DNA from: Lacustribacter sp964460315
GTDB taxonomy: Bacteria > Pseudomonadota > Gammaproteobacteria > Burkholderiales > Burkholderiaceae_A
Assembly (NCBI GenBank): GCA_964460315.1
Contig: CAYWPQ010000015.1
Location: 1 to 35,481, forward strand
Length of the DNA stretch: 35,481 bases
Direction: 5' to 3'
The position numbers and the translations under genes were made by a program. Below are positions 7,492 to 15,113 of the stretch, piece by piece. A model generated the notes under the pieces. The model was not told the DNA's origin. It made no database searches and saw only the letters and a list, made by a program, of their open reading frames with translations. Position 1 is the stretch's first letter. Every line of letters begins with the position of its first letter.

Positions 7492-8451
7492 ATGACAAAT
7501 TCAACATTCGCCCCGACGTCTCAGGCGATCGTACTCAAGAAACCACAAGAGCTCGCGCTCAGTCAGGTTTCGTTAACGGCCCCGGTTGAGGGTGATGTTG
7601 TCGTGGACATTGCATTCAGTGGCATCAGCACCGGAACCGAAAAACTATTGTGGTCAGGCCGCATGCCGAACTTTCCGGGCATGGGGTATCCGCTAATTCC
7701 TGGCTATGAATCGGTGGGCCGCGTGATTCATGCAGAGCCGGGCGCCAGTCATCGCCCCGGCGATTTTGTTTTTGTACCCGGAGCAAAATGCTTCGGCGAT
7801 ATTCGTGGACTCTTTGGTGGCGCCGCCTCTCGCGTGGTTCTGCCTGCGGCGCGTGCGCTGGCTATTCGCGAATCACTGGGTGAGCAAGGTGTGCTGCTTG
7901 CGCTGGCCGCAACCGCACATCACGTCTATCAAGGTGACACGAATGCCCAGCCCGACCTCATCGTTGGACATGGCGTGTTGGGCCGTCTGATTGCACGTCT
8001 CGCGGTCATTGCTGGTCATCACCCGGTGGTCTGGGAAACGAATGCCGCACGTCGTGAAGGTGCCACGGGATACACCGTGATCAATCCCGATGACGACAGC
8101 AGCCGCGGCTATCGACGAATCTGTGATGTGAGCGGCGATCCGCACCTGCTGAACACCCTGATCGGCCGATTGGCCATGGGCGGTGAAATCGCGTTGGCGG
8201 GCTTTTATGACGACCCCCTCAGCTTTGATTTCCCCCCCGCCTTCATGCGTGAGGCTTCGATTCGAATTGCCGCGCAATGGCAGCCCGACGATCTCATCGC
8301 CGTGCGCTGCATGGCTGAATCAGGCGAACTCTCACTCGATGGGCTCATCACGCATCGGTCGGAACCGACCCAGGCCAATGAGGCTTATCGCACCGCGTTT
8401 GAAAACCCCGATTGCCTAAAAATGATTCTCGACTGGAGACAAAAGTCATGA
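7492..8451 (+). CDS. bchC: 3-hydroxyethyl bacteriochlorophyllide a dehydrogenase (BchC)
   Basis: A 319-residue zinc-less MDR-type dehydrogenase that oxidises the C3 1-hydroxyethyl group to the acetyl group of bacteriochlorophyllide a. It has the BchC N-terminal signature SGISTGTEKLLWSGRMPNFPGMGYPLIPGYESVG and a shortened nucleotide-binding half (LIVGHGVLGRLIARL). Full-length medium-chain dehydrogenases are about 350 residues, and BchC is normally near 310-320. The gene opens the bchCXYZ block behind a promoter and a PpsR site. Its TGA overlaps the bchX ATG (ATGA). Confidence 0.95.
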   Translation: MTNSTFAPTSQAIVLKKPQELALSQVSLTAPVEGDVVVDIAFSGISTGTEKLLWSGRMPNFPGMGYPLIPGYESVGRVIHAEPGASHRPGDFVFVPGAKCFGDIRGLFGGAASRVVLPAARALAIRESLGEQGVLLALAATAHHVYQGDTNAQPDLIVGHGVLGRLIARLAVIAGHHPVVWETNAARREGATGYTVINPDDDSSRGYRRICDVSGDPHLLNTLIGRLAMGGEIALAGFYDDPLSFDFPPAFMREASIRIAAQWQPDDLIAVRCMAESGELSLDGLITHRSEPTQANEAYRTAFENPDCLKMILDWRQKS

Positions 8452-9473
8452 GCTCAAATGTGCGTCCGCAGGCCCCCGTCGAATCTCCTGTTCAATTTGT
8501 GCTGAAAGAAAATCTTCGTTCAGAAGCAGCCATTGAACCGGACCCCGTGGCCACCGGCCCGGTCACCAAAGAAACGCAGATCATCGCCATCTATGGCAAA
8601 GGCGGTATCGGCAAGAGCTTCACGCTCTCGAATCTCTCTTACATGATGGCGCAGCAGGGCAAGAAAGTTTTGCTCATCGGCTGTGATCCCAAAAGCGACA
8701 CCACCTCATTGCTCTTCGGTGGCAAGGCCTGCCCGACCATTATTGAAACGTCATCAAAGAAAAAACTCGCCGGTGAGCCCGTTGAAATTGGCGATGTCTG
8801 CTTCAAGCGCGATGGCGTCTATGCCATGGAACTCGGCGGCCCGGAAGTGGGCCGTGGATGCGGCGGCCGCGGCATTATTCATGGCTTCGAAACCCTTGAA
8901 AAACTAGGCTTTCATGACTGGGGTTTTGACTATGTCCTGCTCGATTTCTTGGGCGATGTGGTCTGCGGCGGCTTCGGCCTTCCAATCGCTCGCGACATGT
9001 GCCAAAAGGTGATCGTCGTCGGCAGCAATGACCTTCAGTCACTTTATGTCGCCAATAACGTGTGCTCCGCTGTGGAGTACTTCCGAAAGCTCGGCGGCAA
9101 CGTTGGCGTGGCCGGTATGGTGATCAACAAAGACGATGGCACGGGCGAGGCCGCAGCGTTTGCGGAACGCGCCGGAATTCCGGTTCTTTCGGCCATCCCA
9201 GCGAACGAAGATATCCGTCGAAAGAGCGCAAGCTACGAAATTGTTGGACGCCCTGGAACCCAGTGGGCTCCCTTGTTCGAAACACTCGCCACGAATGTTG
9301 CGGAAGCACCACCGGTGCGTCCCAAGCCATTGAGCCAAGACGAACTGCTGTCGCTTTTTTCGGCCGATAGTGTGGGTCGTAACGTGGTGCTCGAGCCCGC
9401 CACCATGGCCGACATGACTGGCAAAGCGGTGGTTGAGAAAAAGACGCTTGAAGTGGTTTACGAAGAAGTCTGA
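8448..9473 (+). CDS. bchX: Chlorophyllide a reductase iron protein (BchX)
   Basis: A 341-residue NifH-like ATPase that feeds electrons to BchYZ, reducing ring B of chlorophyllide a. The P-loop GKGGIGKS is at residues 50-57 and switch I follows GCDPKSDTTS. Cys138 (GRGCGGRG) and Cys173 (VVCGGFG) are the two ligands each subunit gives to the bridging 4Fe-4S cluster. The ATG at 8448 forms ATGA with the bchC stop, the usual coupling. Twelve additional in-frame codons upstream lie inside bchC and were rejected. The protein carries the longer N-terminal region that separates BchX from BchL. Confidence 0.97.
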   Translation: MSSNVRPQAPVESPVQFVLKENLRSEAAIEPDPVATGPVTKETQIIAIYGKGGIGKSFTLSNLSYMMAQQGKKVLLIGCDPKSDTTSLLFGGKACPTIIETSSKKKLAGEPVEIGDVCFKRDGVYAMELGGPEVGRGCGGRGIIHGFETLEKLGFHDWGFDYVLLDFLGDVVCGGFGLPIARDMCQKVIVVGSNDLQSLYVANNVCSAVEYFRKLGGNVGVAGMVINKDDGTGEAAAFAERAGIPVLSAIPANEDIRRKSASYEIVGRPGTQWAPLFETLATNVAEAPPVRPKPLSQDELLSLFSADSVGRNVVLEPATMADMTGKAVVEKKTLEVVYEEV

Positions 9474-9486
9474 GCGCGAGCCCAAC

Positions 9487-11016
9487 ATGCCCAAGACCAT
9501 TGACATCCCCATCGTGACCCAGAAGGCCACCGTGCCCACGGATGGTCTTGGCTGTCATTCAGGAAAAGAGCAGCTTCTTGCGGCCGCTAAAACAGCGGGT
9601 AAAAGCGAAACCCTTGATCAGTACGCCCTGGATTATCCGAAAGGCCCGCACGATCAGCCTCAGAGCATGTGCCCAGCTTTTGGTTCGTTGCGTGTTGGCC
9701 TTCGCATGCGTCGCACAGCCACTATTCTTTCGGGCTCGGCCTGCTGTGTCTACGGCCTGACCTTCACCTCGCATTTCTACGGCGCACGCCGAAGCGTGGG
9801 TTATGTGCCGTTTAACTCCGAGTCGCTGGTGACGGGAAAGCTTTTTGAAGACATTCGCGATTCCGTTCACGAGCAGGCTGACCCTGCGAAGTACGACGCG
9901 ATTGTCATCATCAATCTCTGCGTACCCACTGCAAGTGGCGTTCCGCTTCAGCTGCTGCCCAAAGAGATCAACGGCGTTCGAATCATTGGCATCGATGTGC
10001 CAGGCTTTGGTGTTCCCACCCACGCCGAGGCGAAAGATGTGCTTGCGGGTGCCATGCTGAAATTTGCCCGCGAAGAAATTATGTCGGGCCCTGTTCAGGC
10101 ACCGAAGAATCGTGTGACCGACCGGCCCACGGTCACCCTGCTGGGCGAGATGTTTCCCGCCGACCCTGTTGGCCTGGGAATGATGCTTGCCCCCATGGGA
10201 CTTGCCGCCGGACCGGTGGTACCGACTCGCGAATGGCGAGAACTTTATTCGGCGCTGGACTGCGCCGCGGTGGCAGCAATCCATCCTTTCTACACCGCAA
10301 GCATCCGTGAGTTTGAAGCCGCGGGTCGTGCCGTAGTGGGCTCGGCCCCCGTGGGCTACGAGGGAACAGAAGCTTGGCTGCAGTCGATTGGCATCGCCAC
10401 CAACACGCCTCAAGACAAAATCGATGCAGCGAAGAATCAAATTCTTCCCGCCATCCGTGGCGCACTTTCGAAGATGCCCATCAAAGGCCGAATCACACTC
10501 AGTGGCTATGAAGGCTCCGAACTTCTGGTGGCTCGGCTGCTGCTCGAATCGGGTGCGGATGTTCGATACGTTGGAACGGCCTGCCCAAGAACATCCTGGA
10601 GCAATGCGGATCGCGAGTGGCTGGAATCCAAAGGCGTGCATGTTCAATTCCGCGCCTCGTTGGAACAAGACCTTGCCGCCATGACTGAATTCAAACCTGA
10701 TCTCGCCATTGGAACCACGCCGGTGGTTCAGGCCGCAAAGCAGGCAAGTATCCCTGCGCTTTACTTCACCAATCTCATTTCCGCTCGCCCGCTGATGGGT
10801 CCTGCCGGGGCCGGCTCACTGGCTCAGGTGATCAATGCCGCCATCGGTAACAAGGCCCGTTTTGATCAGATGCACGAATTCTTCGAAGAGATTGGTAACG
10901 GTGACAACGCGGGCGTCTGGGAAGAGACACCCAAGGCCCACCCCGAATTTCGCGAGATGACCCGACGTCAGCTTGCCAAACAGCAAAAGGCCCGTAAGGC
11001 CGAGGAGATGGGCTGA
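9487..11016 (+). CDS. bchY: Chlorophyllide a reductase subunit Y (BchY)
   Basis: A 509-residue NifD-like catalytic subunit of chlorophyllide a reductase, forming a heterotetramer with BchZ. Near the N-terminus, Cys62 (QSMCPAFG) and Cys86/87 (GSACCVYG) are the expected ligands of the inter-subunit 4Fe-4S cluster, with Cys23 (GLGCHSG) also present. The ATG at 9487 lies 13 bp after bchX. The open frame extends 18 codons further, into bchX, but that extension is basic and not family-like. The stop overlaps the bchZ ATG by one base (TGATG), indicating coupled synthesis of the two subunits. Confidence 0.96.
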   Translation: MPKTIDIPIVTQKATVPTDGLGCHSGKEQLLAAAKTAGKSETLDQYALDYPKGPHDQPQSMCPAFGSLRVGLRMRRTATILSGSACCVYGLTFTSHFYGARRSVGYVPFNSESLVTGKLFEDIRDSVHEQADPAKYDAIVIINLCVPTASGVPLQLLPKEINGVRIIGIDVPGFGVPTHAEAKDVLAGAMLKFAREEIMSGPVQAPKNRVTDRPTVTLLGEMFPADPVGLGMMLAPMGLAAGPVVPTREWRELYSALDCAAVAAIHPFYTASIREFEAAGRAVVGSAPVGYEGTEAWLQSIGIATNTPQDKIDAAKNQILPAIRGALSKMPIKGRITLSGYEGSELLVARLLLESGADVRYVGTACPRTSWSNADREWLESKGVHVQFRASLEQDLAAMTEFKPDLAIGTTPVVQAAKQASIPALYFTNLISARPLMGPAGAGSLAQVINAAIGNKARFDQMHEFFEEIGNGDNAGVWEETPKAHPEFREMTRRQLAKQQKARKAEEMG

Positions 11017-12479
11017 TGTTTGTCATCGACCATGATCGCGCTGGCGGCTATTGGGGCGCCGTGTATGTCTTCACAGCCATCAAAGGCATGCAGGTGGTGA
11101 TCGATGGCCCTGTGGGCTGCGAAAACCTTCCCGTGACTTCCGTGTTGCATTACACCGACGCACTTCCCCCGCACGAGCTGCCCATTGTGGTCACCGGTTT
11201 GGCGGAAGAGCAGCTTGGCCGTGAGGGCACCGAGGGCGCCATGAAGCGCGCCCATGCCGTGCTTGATCCTGATCTGCCTGCTGTGGTGGTCACCGGATCC
11301 ATCGCGGAGATGATCGGCGGTGGCGTCACCCCTGAAGGCACCAACATCAAACGGTTCCTTCCACGAACCATTGATGAAGATCAGTGGCAGTGCGCCAACC
11401 GGGCCATGCTCTGGCTCTGGTCGGAATATGGAATGAAGAAGGTCCCTGCGCCACGAGAGCGCAAACCTGGCGAAAAGCCACGCGTGAACATCATCGGCCC
11501 GTGCTACGGCACGTTCAACATGGCCAGTGATCTTGCCGAGATTCGCCGGCTGGTTCAAGGCATCGGCGCCGAGATCAACATGGTCTTCCCATTGGGCAGT
11601 CATCTGGCGGATGTTTCCCGCTTGGTGGAGGCGGACGTGAACATCTGCATGTATCGCGAGTTCGGCCGGCTTCTATGTGAGGCATTGGATCGTCCCTATC
11701 TTCAGGCGCCCATTGGGCTTCACAGCACCACCAAGTTTCTGCGAACCCTTGGTGATCTTCTTGGTCTTGACCCCGAACCCTTCATCACCCAGCAAAAGCA
11801 CACCACCATCAAACCCATCTGGGATCTCTGGCGTTCGGTCACCCAGGATTTCTTTGGCACGGCCAGCTTTGCGGTGGTGGCCAACGAAACTTACACGCGT
11901 GGCCTGCGTCATTTTCTTGAAGATGAATTGGGCCTTCCATGCCAGTTCGCGGTGTCACGCATTGCGGGTGAAAAAACCAACAGCGAAGCCATCCGGACGC
12001 TCTGCAAAGAAAAGCCTCCATTGGTCATGTTTGGCAGCTACAACGAACGTATGTATCTGGCTGAAAACGGTTCCAGAGCCACCTACATTCCTGCATCGTT
12101 TCCAGGCGCCATCATTCGCCGCCATACGGGCACTCCCTTCATGGGCTATGCCGGTGCCACCTATGTGCTCCAGGAATTCTGCAACGCCTTATTCGACGCA
12201 CTCTTTCACATCCTTCCCCTGGGCACGGACATGGACCGGGTCGATGCCACACCGGCTCGCATCACGGATCGCGATCAGTCGGCGCTGCAATGGGATGTCG
12301 ATGCCCAGCAATCGATGAATGAATTTGTTCAGTCCGAGCCGGTGTTGGTGCAGATCTCTGCGGCCAAACGGCTGCGTGATCGCGCGGAGCGCGAGGCACG
12401 TCGTGCAGGCGAAGAGCGGGTCACGCTGGCGTTGGTGCAGCGTGCGCGCGAGGCACTACGCCAGGGGGAACCCGCATGA
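11016..12479 (+). CDS. bchZ: Chlorophyllide a reductase subunit Z (BchZ)
   Basis: A 487-residue NifK-like partner of BchY. The family opening MFVIDHDRAGGYWGAVYVF is intact. Cys35 in GPVGCENLP is the cluster ligand. The NVIGPCYGTFNMASD-like central region and the C-terminal PCP_red-like helical tail are present. The ATG is fused to the bchY stop. The last codons overlap an ATGA that opens a 42-codon frame, and pufB follows 117 bp after the stop. This keeps the bchCXYZ-puf linkage common in purple bacteria. Confidence 0.96.
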   Translation: MFVIDHDRAGGYWGAVYVFTAIKGMQVVIDGPVGCENLPVTSVLHYTDALPPHELPIVVTGLAEEQLGREGTEGAMKRAHAVLDPDLPAVVVTGSIAEMIGGGVTPEGTNIKRFLPRTIDEDQWQCANRAMLWLWSEYGMKKVPAPRERKPGEKPRVNIIGPCYGTFNMASDLAEIRRLVQGIGAEINMVFPLGSHLADVSRLVEADVNICMYREFGRLLCEALDRPYLQAPIGLHSTTKFLRTLGDLLGLDPEPFITQQKHTTIKPIWDLWRSVTQDFFGTASFAVVANETYTRGLRHFLEDELGLPCQFAVSRIAGEKTNSEAIRTLCKEKPPLVMFGSYNERMYLAENGSRATYIPASFPGAIIRRHTGTPFMGYAGATYVLQEFCNALFDALFHILPLGTDMDRVDATPARITDRDQSALQWDVDAQQSMNEFVQSEPVLVQISAAKRLRDRAEREARRAGEERVTLALVQRAREALRQGEPA

Positions 12480-12604
12480 GATTCAAGAATTCGCTGGCAA
12501 CAGCAGACAGCATGCTGCGGCATTTTGCCGCGCCATCTCCGGCCACGGGGGGTTTTCGTGGTAACGACCGCAAGGTCAACTTAAAGGAGAGATCCTATGA
12601 GTAA
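12476..12604 (+). CDS. Possible 42-residue leader ORF between bchZ and pufB
   Basis: An ATG that forms ATGA with the bchZ stop opens a 42-codon frame, ending in a TAA at 12602-12604, eight bases into pufB. The peptide (MRFKNSLATADSMLRHF...) is basic and soluble, with no membrane span. It is therefore not a PufQ in the usual sense (about 70-75 residues with one span), although it sits where pufQ lies in some purple bacteria. Its double overlap could couple bchZ translation to pufB. A chance frame over an untranslated leader with a hairpin is equally possible. Confidence 0.3.
   Translation: MRFKNSLATADSMLRHFAAPSPATGGFRGNDRKVNLKERSYE
12516..12532 (+). other. Small GC-rich hairpin upstream of pufB
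   Basis: GCGGCA and TGCCGC, separated by three T residues, form a tight six- to seven-base-pair stem about 65 bases before the pufB start. There is no T-run, so it is not a terminator. A structured 5' end or a processing barrier for puf mRNA is a plausible role, by analogy with other puf operons. Confidence 0.4.
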
Positions 12605-12746
12605 TCGCAGCACGAGTCTTTCAGGACTCACCGATGAGGAAGCCCAGGAGTTTCACAAGTTTTATATCCAAGGCCTACTCGCTTTCACGGCAACCGCCGT
12701 CGTCGCCCACGCACTCGTATGGGCTTGGCGTCCCTGGTTCCATTAA
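12597..12746 (+). CDS. pufB: LH1 antenna beta polypeptide (PufB)
   Basis: A 49-residue single-span antenna protein. The N-terminus has the beta-chain pattern SGLTDEEAQEFHKFY, with His20 in the N-terminal helix. The membrane helix carries the bacteriochlorophyll ligand His38 in AVVAHALVWAWRPW. The C-terminal WRPWF is the standard beta signature near the periplasmic face. It starts at an ATG eight bases after AAAGGAGAG, an excellent ribosome site. It is the first puf gene, and the next gene (12776) is a beta-like protein rather than pufA. Confidence 0.95.
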   Translation: MSNRSTSLSGLTDEEAQEFHKFYIQGLLAFTATAVVAHALVWAWRPWFH

Positions 12747-12775
12747 TCCGTCACTTCTAAGTTAAGGGGAATGCT

Positions 12776-13000
12776 ATGTCTCAGATCATGAACGAATCCT
12801 TGCAAGAGTCCGCCAAGAGCGACTCTCTGACGTTCTATGGAATTTTTGCAATCAGTTTCGTGGTGTTTCTGGCGATCGCCCTCGTCGCGCAGGTGTTGTT
12901 TCTGCGGTGGCGTTCCTGGTTTCCGGGGGCAGAAGGTGGCAAGACTTTAATCGGTGACGTTAAGGCAGCGGTTTATACCTTTATGTCTCAACTCACTTAA
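12776..13000 (+). CDS. Histidine-free LH1-beta-like membrane protein between pufB and pufA
   Basis: A 74-residue protein with its own ribosome site (AAGGGG before the ATG). It has a polar N-terminus of about 17 residues, one membrane span (about 20-43) and a C-terminal tail of about 25 residues, partly amphipathic (KTLIGDVKAAVYTFMSQL). Residues 33-49 (AIALVAQVLFLRWRSWF) align without gaps to PufB 32-48 (ATAVVAHALVWAWRPWF), with nine of 17 identical. Gln39 falls exactly at the bacteriochlorophyll ligand His38. The N-terminal beta His is absent too; the protein has no histidine at all. I infer a diverged beta-chain paralogue recruited to the LH1-reaction centre core. Gap-forming roles like PufX or protein W are possible but unproven. 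I do not recognise a named family. Confidence 0.85.
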   Translation: MSQIMNESLQESAKSDSLTFYGIFAISFVVFLAIALVAQVLFLRWRSWFPGAEGGKTLIGDVKAAVYTFMSQLT

Positions 13001-13024
13001 TGAATCTTTTTAGGAGATAGAACC

Positions 13025-13216
13025 ATGTGGAGAATTTGGCGCTTGTTCGATCCGCTCCGTGCACTGGCTGCACAGGCGGTGTTTTTGTTTGGTCTGGCAG
13101 CAATGATTCATTTCATTTTGCTCAGCACCGAGCGTTTCAACTGGCTGGATGGAAAGAGCCAGGCAGAGATCATGGCTGCGAAAGCAACCCCAGCCTCTGT
13201 GGCTTCACCGAAGTAA
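13025..13216 (+). CDS. pufA: LH1 antenna alpha polypeptide (PufA)
   Basis: A 63-residue alpha chain with the typical MWRIWRLFDPLRAL start, a membrane helix with bacteriochlorophyll ligand His28 (AAMIHFILLST) and the conserved ERFNWLDG after the span. A short Ala/Lys-rich tail follows. The ribosome site is AGGAGA, eight bases upstream. It is separated from pufB by the extra 74-residue gene, whereas pufB and pufA are normally adjacent. An intercistronic hairpin follows. Confidence 0.96.
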   Translation: MWRIWRLFDPLRALAAQAVFLFGLAAMIHFILLSTERFNWLDGKSQAEIMAAKATPASVASPK

Positions 13217-13230
13217 TTGTTTTAAAGCTC

Positions 13231-13268
13231 GGCGAAGGGTGTTTGCACTGAATGCAAACCTCTTCGCC
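13231..13268 (+). other. Intercistronic hairpin between pufA and pufL
   Basis: GGCGAAG (13231-13237) pairs with CTTCGCC (13262-13268). Inside it, GTTTGCA (13241-13247) pairs with TGCAAAC (13253-13259) around a five-base loop. There is no T-run, so it is a stability element rather than a terminator. In other purple bacteria a hairpin at this site protects the pufBA message from 3'-5' decay, giving excess antenna over reaction centre. Here the 74-residue gene is also upstream of it and would share that stabilisation. Confidence 0.75.
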
Positions 13269-13289
13269 TCTTGAACGGGAGATACACAA

Positions 13290-14114
13290 ATGGCGATGCT
13301 CAGTTTTGAAAGAAAGTATCGTGTCCGCGGGGGAACCCTGGTCGGTGGAGATCTGTTTGACTTCTGGGTTGGGCCGTTTTACGTCGGCTTCTTCGGGATC
13401 ACATCGGTCTTCTTCGCAGTGCTGGGCACAGTCTTGATCTTGTGGGGCGCCTCACAAGGTCCAACATGGAATCTTTGGCAGATCAATATCGCGCCTCCAG
13501 ACCTGAGCTACGGCCTGGGCATGGCCCCTTTACTGAAGGGCGGCCTGTGGCAGCTGATCACCATCTGCGCGATTGGCGCCTTTGTCTCATGGGCGCTGCG
13601 TGAAGTTGAGATCTGTCGAAAACTTGGCATGGGGTATCACGTGCCAGTGGCCTTTAGCATGGCCGTCTTTGGCTATGTCACCCTGGTGGTGATTCGTCCC
13701 ATCTTGATGGGCGCCTGGGGTCACGGGTTTCCCTACGGAATTCTGAGTCACCTGGATTGGGTATCGAACGTGGGCTATGCCTACCTTCACTTCCATTACA
13801 ACCCAGCGCATATGCTGGCCATCACCTTATTTTTCACCACCTGCCTTGCCCTGGCGATGCACGGCGGCCTGATTCTTGCGGCAGCCAATCCCAAAAAAGG
13901 CGAAGTGGTGAAGACCCCTGAACACGAGGACACCTTCTTTCGCGACACGATCGGCTATTCGGTTGGCACGCTTGGAATTCACCGCCTTGGGCTTTACCTC
14001 GCGCTGGCAGCCGTCTTCTTCAGCGCTGTCTGCATCGTGATCAGCGGACCTTTCTGGACGCGTGGCTGGCCGGAATGGTGGAACTGGTGGCTTAACCTGC
14101 CCATTTGGTCGTGA
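13290..14114 (+). CDS. pufL: Photosynthetic reaction centre L subunit (PufL)
   Basis: A 274-residue five-span protein that binds half of the special pair, an accessory bacteriochlorophyll, a bacteriopheophytin and QB. It starts MAMLSFERKYRVRGGTLVGGDLFDFWVGPFYVGFFG as in the family. YLHFHYNPAHM contains the pigment-ligand histidines, AMHGG the first iron-ligand His, and GTLGIHRLGL the second. Length is normal. The ribosome site GGGAGA precedes the ATG. It is followed by pufM with a 21-bp gap. Confidence 0.97.
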   Translation: MAMLSFERKYRVRGGTLVGGDLFDFWVGPFYVGFFGITSVFFAVLGTVLILWGASQGPTWNLWQINIAPPDLSYGLGMAPLLKGGLWQLITICAIGAFVSWALREVEICRKLGMGYHVPVAFSMAVFGYVTLVVIRPILMGAWGHGFPYGILSHLDWVSNVGYAYLHFHYNPAHMLAITLFFTTCLALAMHGGLILAAANPKKGEVVKTPEHEDTFFRDTIGYSVGTLGIHRLGLYLALAAVFFSAVCIVISGPFWTRGWPEWWNWWLNLPIWS

Positions 14115-14135
14115 GCCAGGATTCAGGAGAACAAC

Positions 14136-15113
14136 ATGGCTGAATATCAGAATTTATTTACACAGGTCCAGGCCGTTGCAACGCCTCACCACGGCGTGGC
14201 GTTGGACGGACCCGACAATAACGAGCGTGTCGGAGAACCCTTCCTGATGCACCTCGCCGGTCGTCTCGGCAATGCTCAGATCGGCCCGATCTACCTCGGT
14301 AAGCTGGGTGTGGTCTCGGCGTTTTGTTTCATCATCGCCTTCGTGATCGTTGGTTGGAACATGCTGGTTCAGGTCAACTACGACCCGATTCAGTTTGTGC
14401 GCCAACTGTTTTGGCTTTCACTGGATCCCCCAGCCCCCGAATACGGGCTGTCACTTGCGCCTTTAAATCAAGGCGGATGGTGGAACATTGCCGGATTTTT
14501 CTTAACGCTTTCGATCATCTTCTGGTGGGTCCGCGTCTATCGACGCGCTCGCGCGCTTGGTCTGGGAACCCACGTGGCCTGGGCCTTTGCGGCGGCTATC
14601 TGGCTGTATCTGGTCTTGGGTTTTATTCGTCCGGTGCTCATGGGTAGCTGGTCAGAGGCTGTTCCCTTCGGAATCTTCTCCCACCTTGACTGGACTGCCG
14701 CATTCTCGATTCGTTACGGCAACCTGTTTTACAACCCTTTCCACATGCTGTCGATTGCCTTCCTGTACGGCTCGGCCTTGCTCTTTGCCATGCACGGCGC
14801 CACCATTCTTGCGGTGAGCCAGTACGGCGGTGACCGCGAGGTTGAACAGATTGTGGATCGCGGATCGGCCTCTGAACGTGCTGCGCTCTTTTGGCGATGG
14901 ACCATGGGCTTTAACGCCACGATGGAATCCATCCACCGTTGGGCATGGTGGTTTGCGGTGCTCTGCCCTTTAACAGGCGGCATTGGCATCCTGCTGACCG
15001 GCACTGTGGTGGACAACTGGTACCTCTGGGGCGTGAAGCATGGCATTGCACCCCCATACCCCGAAATGTGGCCCACGGTGGTTGATCCTGCCGCAATTCA
15101 AGGAGCGAAATAA
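14136..15113 (+). CDS. pufM: Photosynthetic reaction centre M subunit (PufM)
   Basis: A 325-residue five-span partner of PufL. NLFYNPFHMLSIAFLYGSALLFAMHGATILAV contains the special-pair and iron ligands, and GFNATMESIHRWAWW the second iron-ligand His and the QA pocket. An Arg/Glu-rich loop (GGDREVEQIVDRG) supplies the iron-ligand Glu. Length matches M subunits of bacteria that have a tetraheme PufC. Its TAA overlaps the pufC ATG by one base. Confidence 0.97.
   Translation: MAEYQNLFTQVQAVATPHHGVALDGPDNNERVGEPFLMHLAGRLGNAQIGPIYLGKLGVVSAFCFIIAFVIVGWNMLVQVNYDPIQFVRQLFWLSLDPPAPEYGLSLAPLNQGGWWNIAGFFLTLSIIFWWVRVYRRARALGLGTHVAWAFAAAIWLYLVLGFIRPVLMGSWSEAVPFGIFSHLDWTAAFSIRYGNLFYNPFHMLSIAFLYGSALLFAMHGATILAVSQYGGDREVEQIVDRGSASERAALFWRWTMGFNATMESIHRWAWWFAVLCPLTGGIGILLTGTVVDNWYLWGVKHGIAPPYPEMWPTVVDPAAIQGAK

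Noticed and set aside
9433..9486. Longer N-terminus of BchY starting at 9433
   Set aside because: Eighteen basic residues encoded by the end of bchX; the ATG at 9487 fits the family.
9559..10668. A 369-codon open frame on the minus strand
   Set aside because: It lies wholly inside bchY, whose cluster-ligand motifs and tight coupling to bchX and bchZ are intact. The antisense product (Arg/His/Gly-rich, no recognisable motif) is a typical mirror frame in GC-rich DNA.
12776..13000. Calling this gene pufA or a normal second pufB
   Set aside because: pufA is unmistakable at 13025-13216. The protein lacks every histidine and has a long tail, so it is not a normal beta chain.
13001..13020. A terminator between the extra puf gene and pufA
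   Set aside because: The short T-run before the pufA ribosome site has no stem upstream of it.
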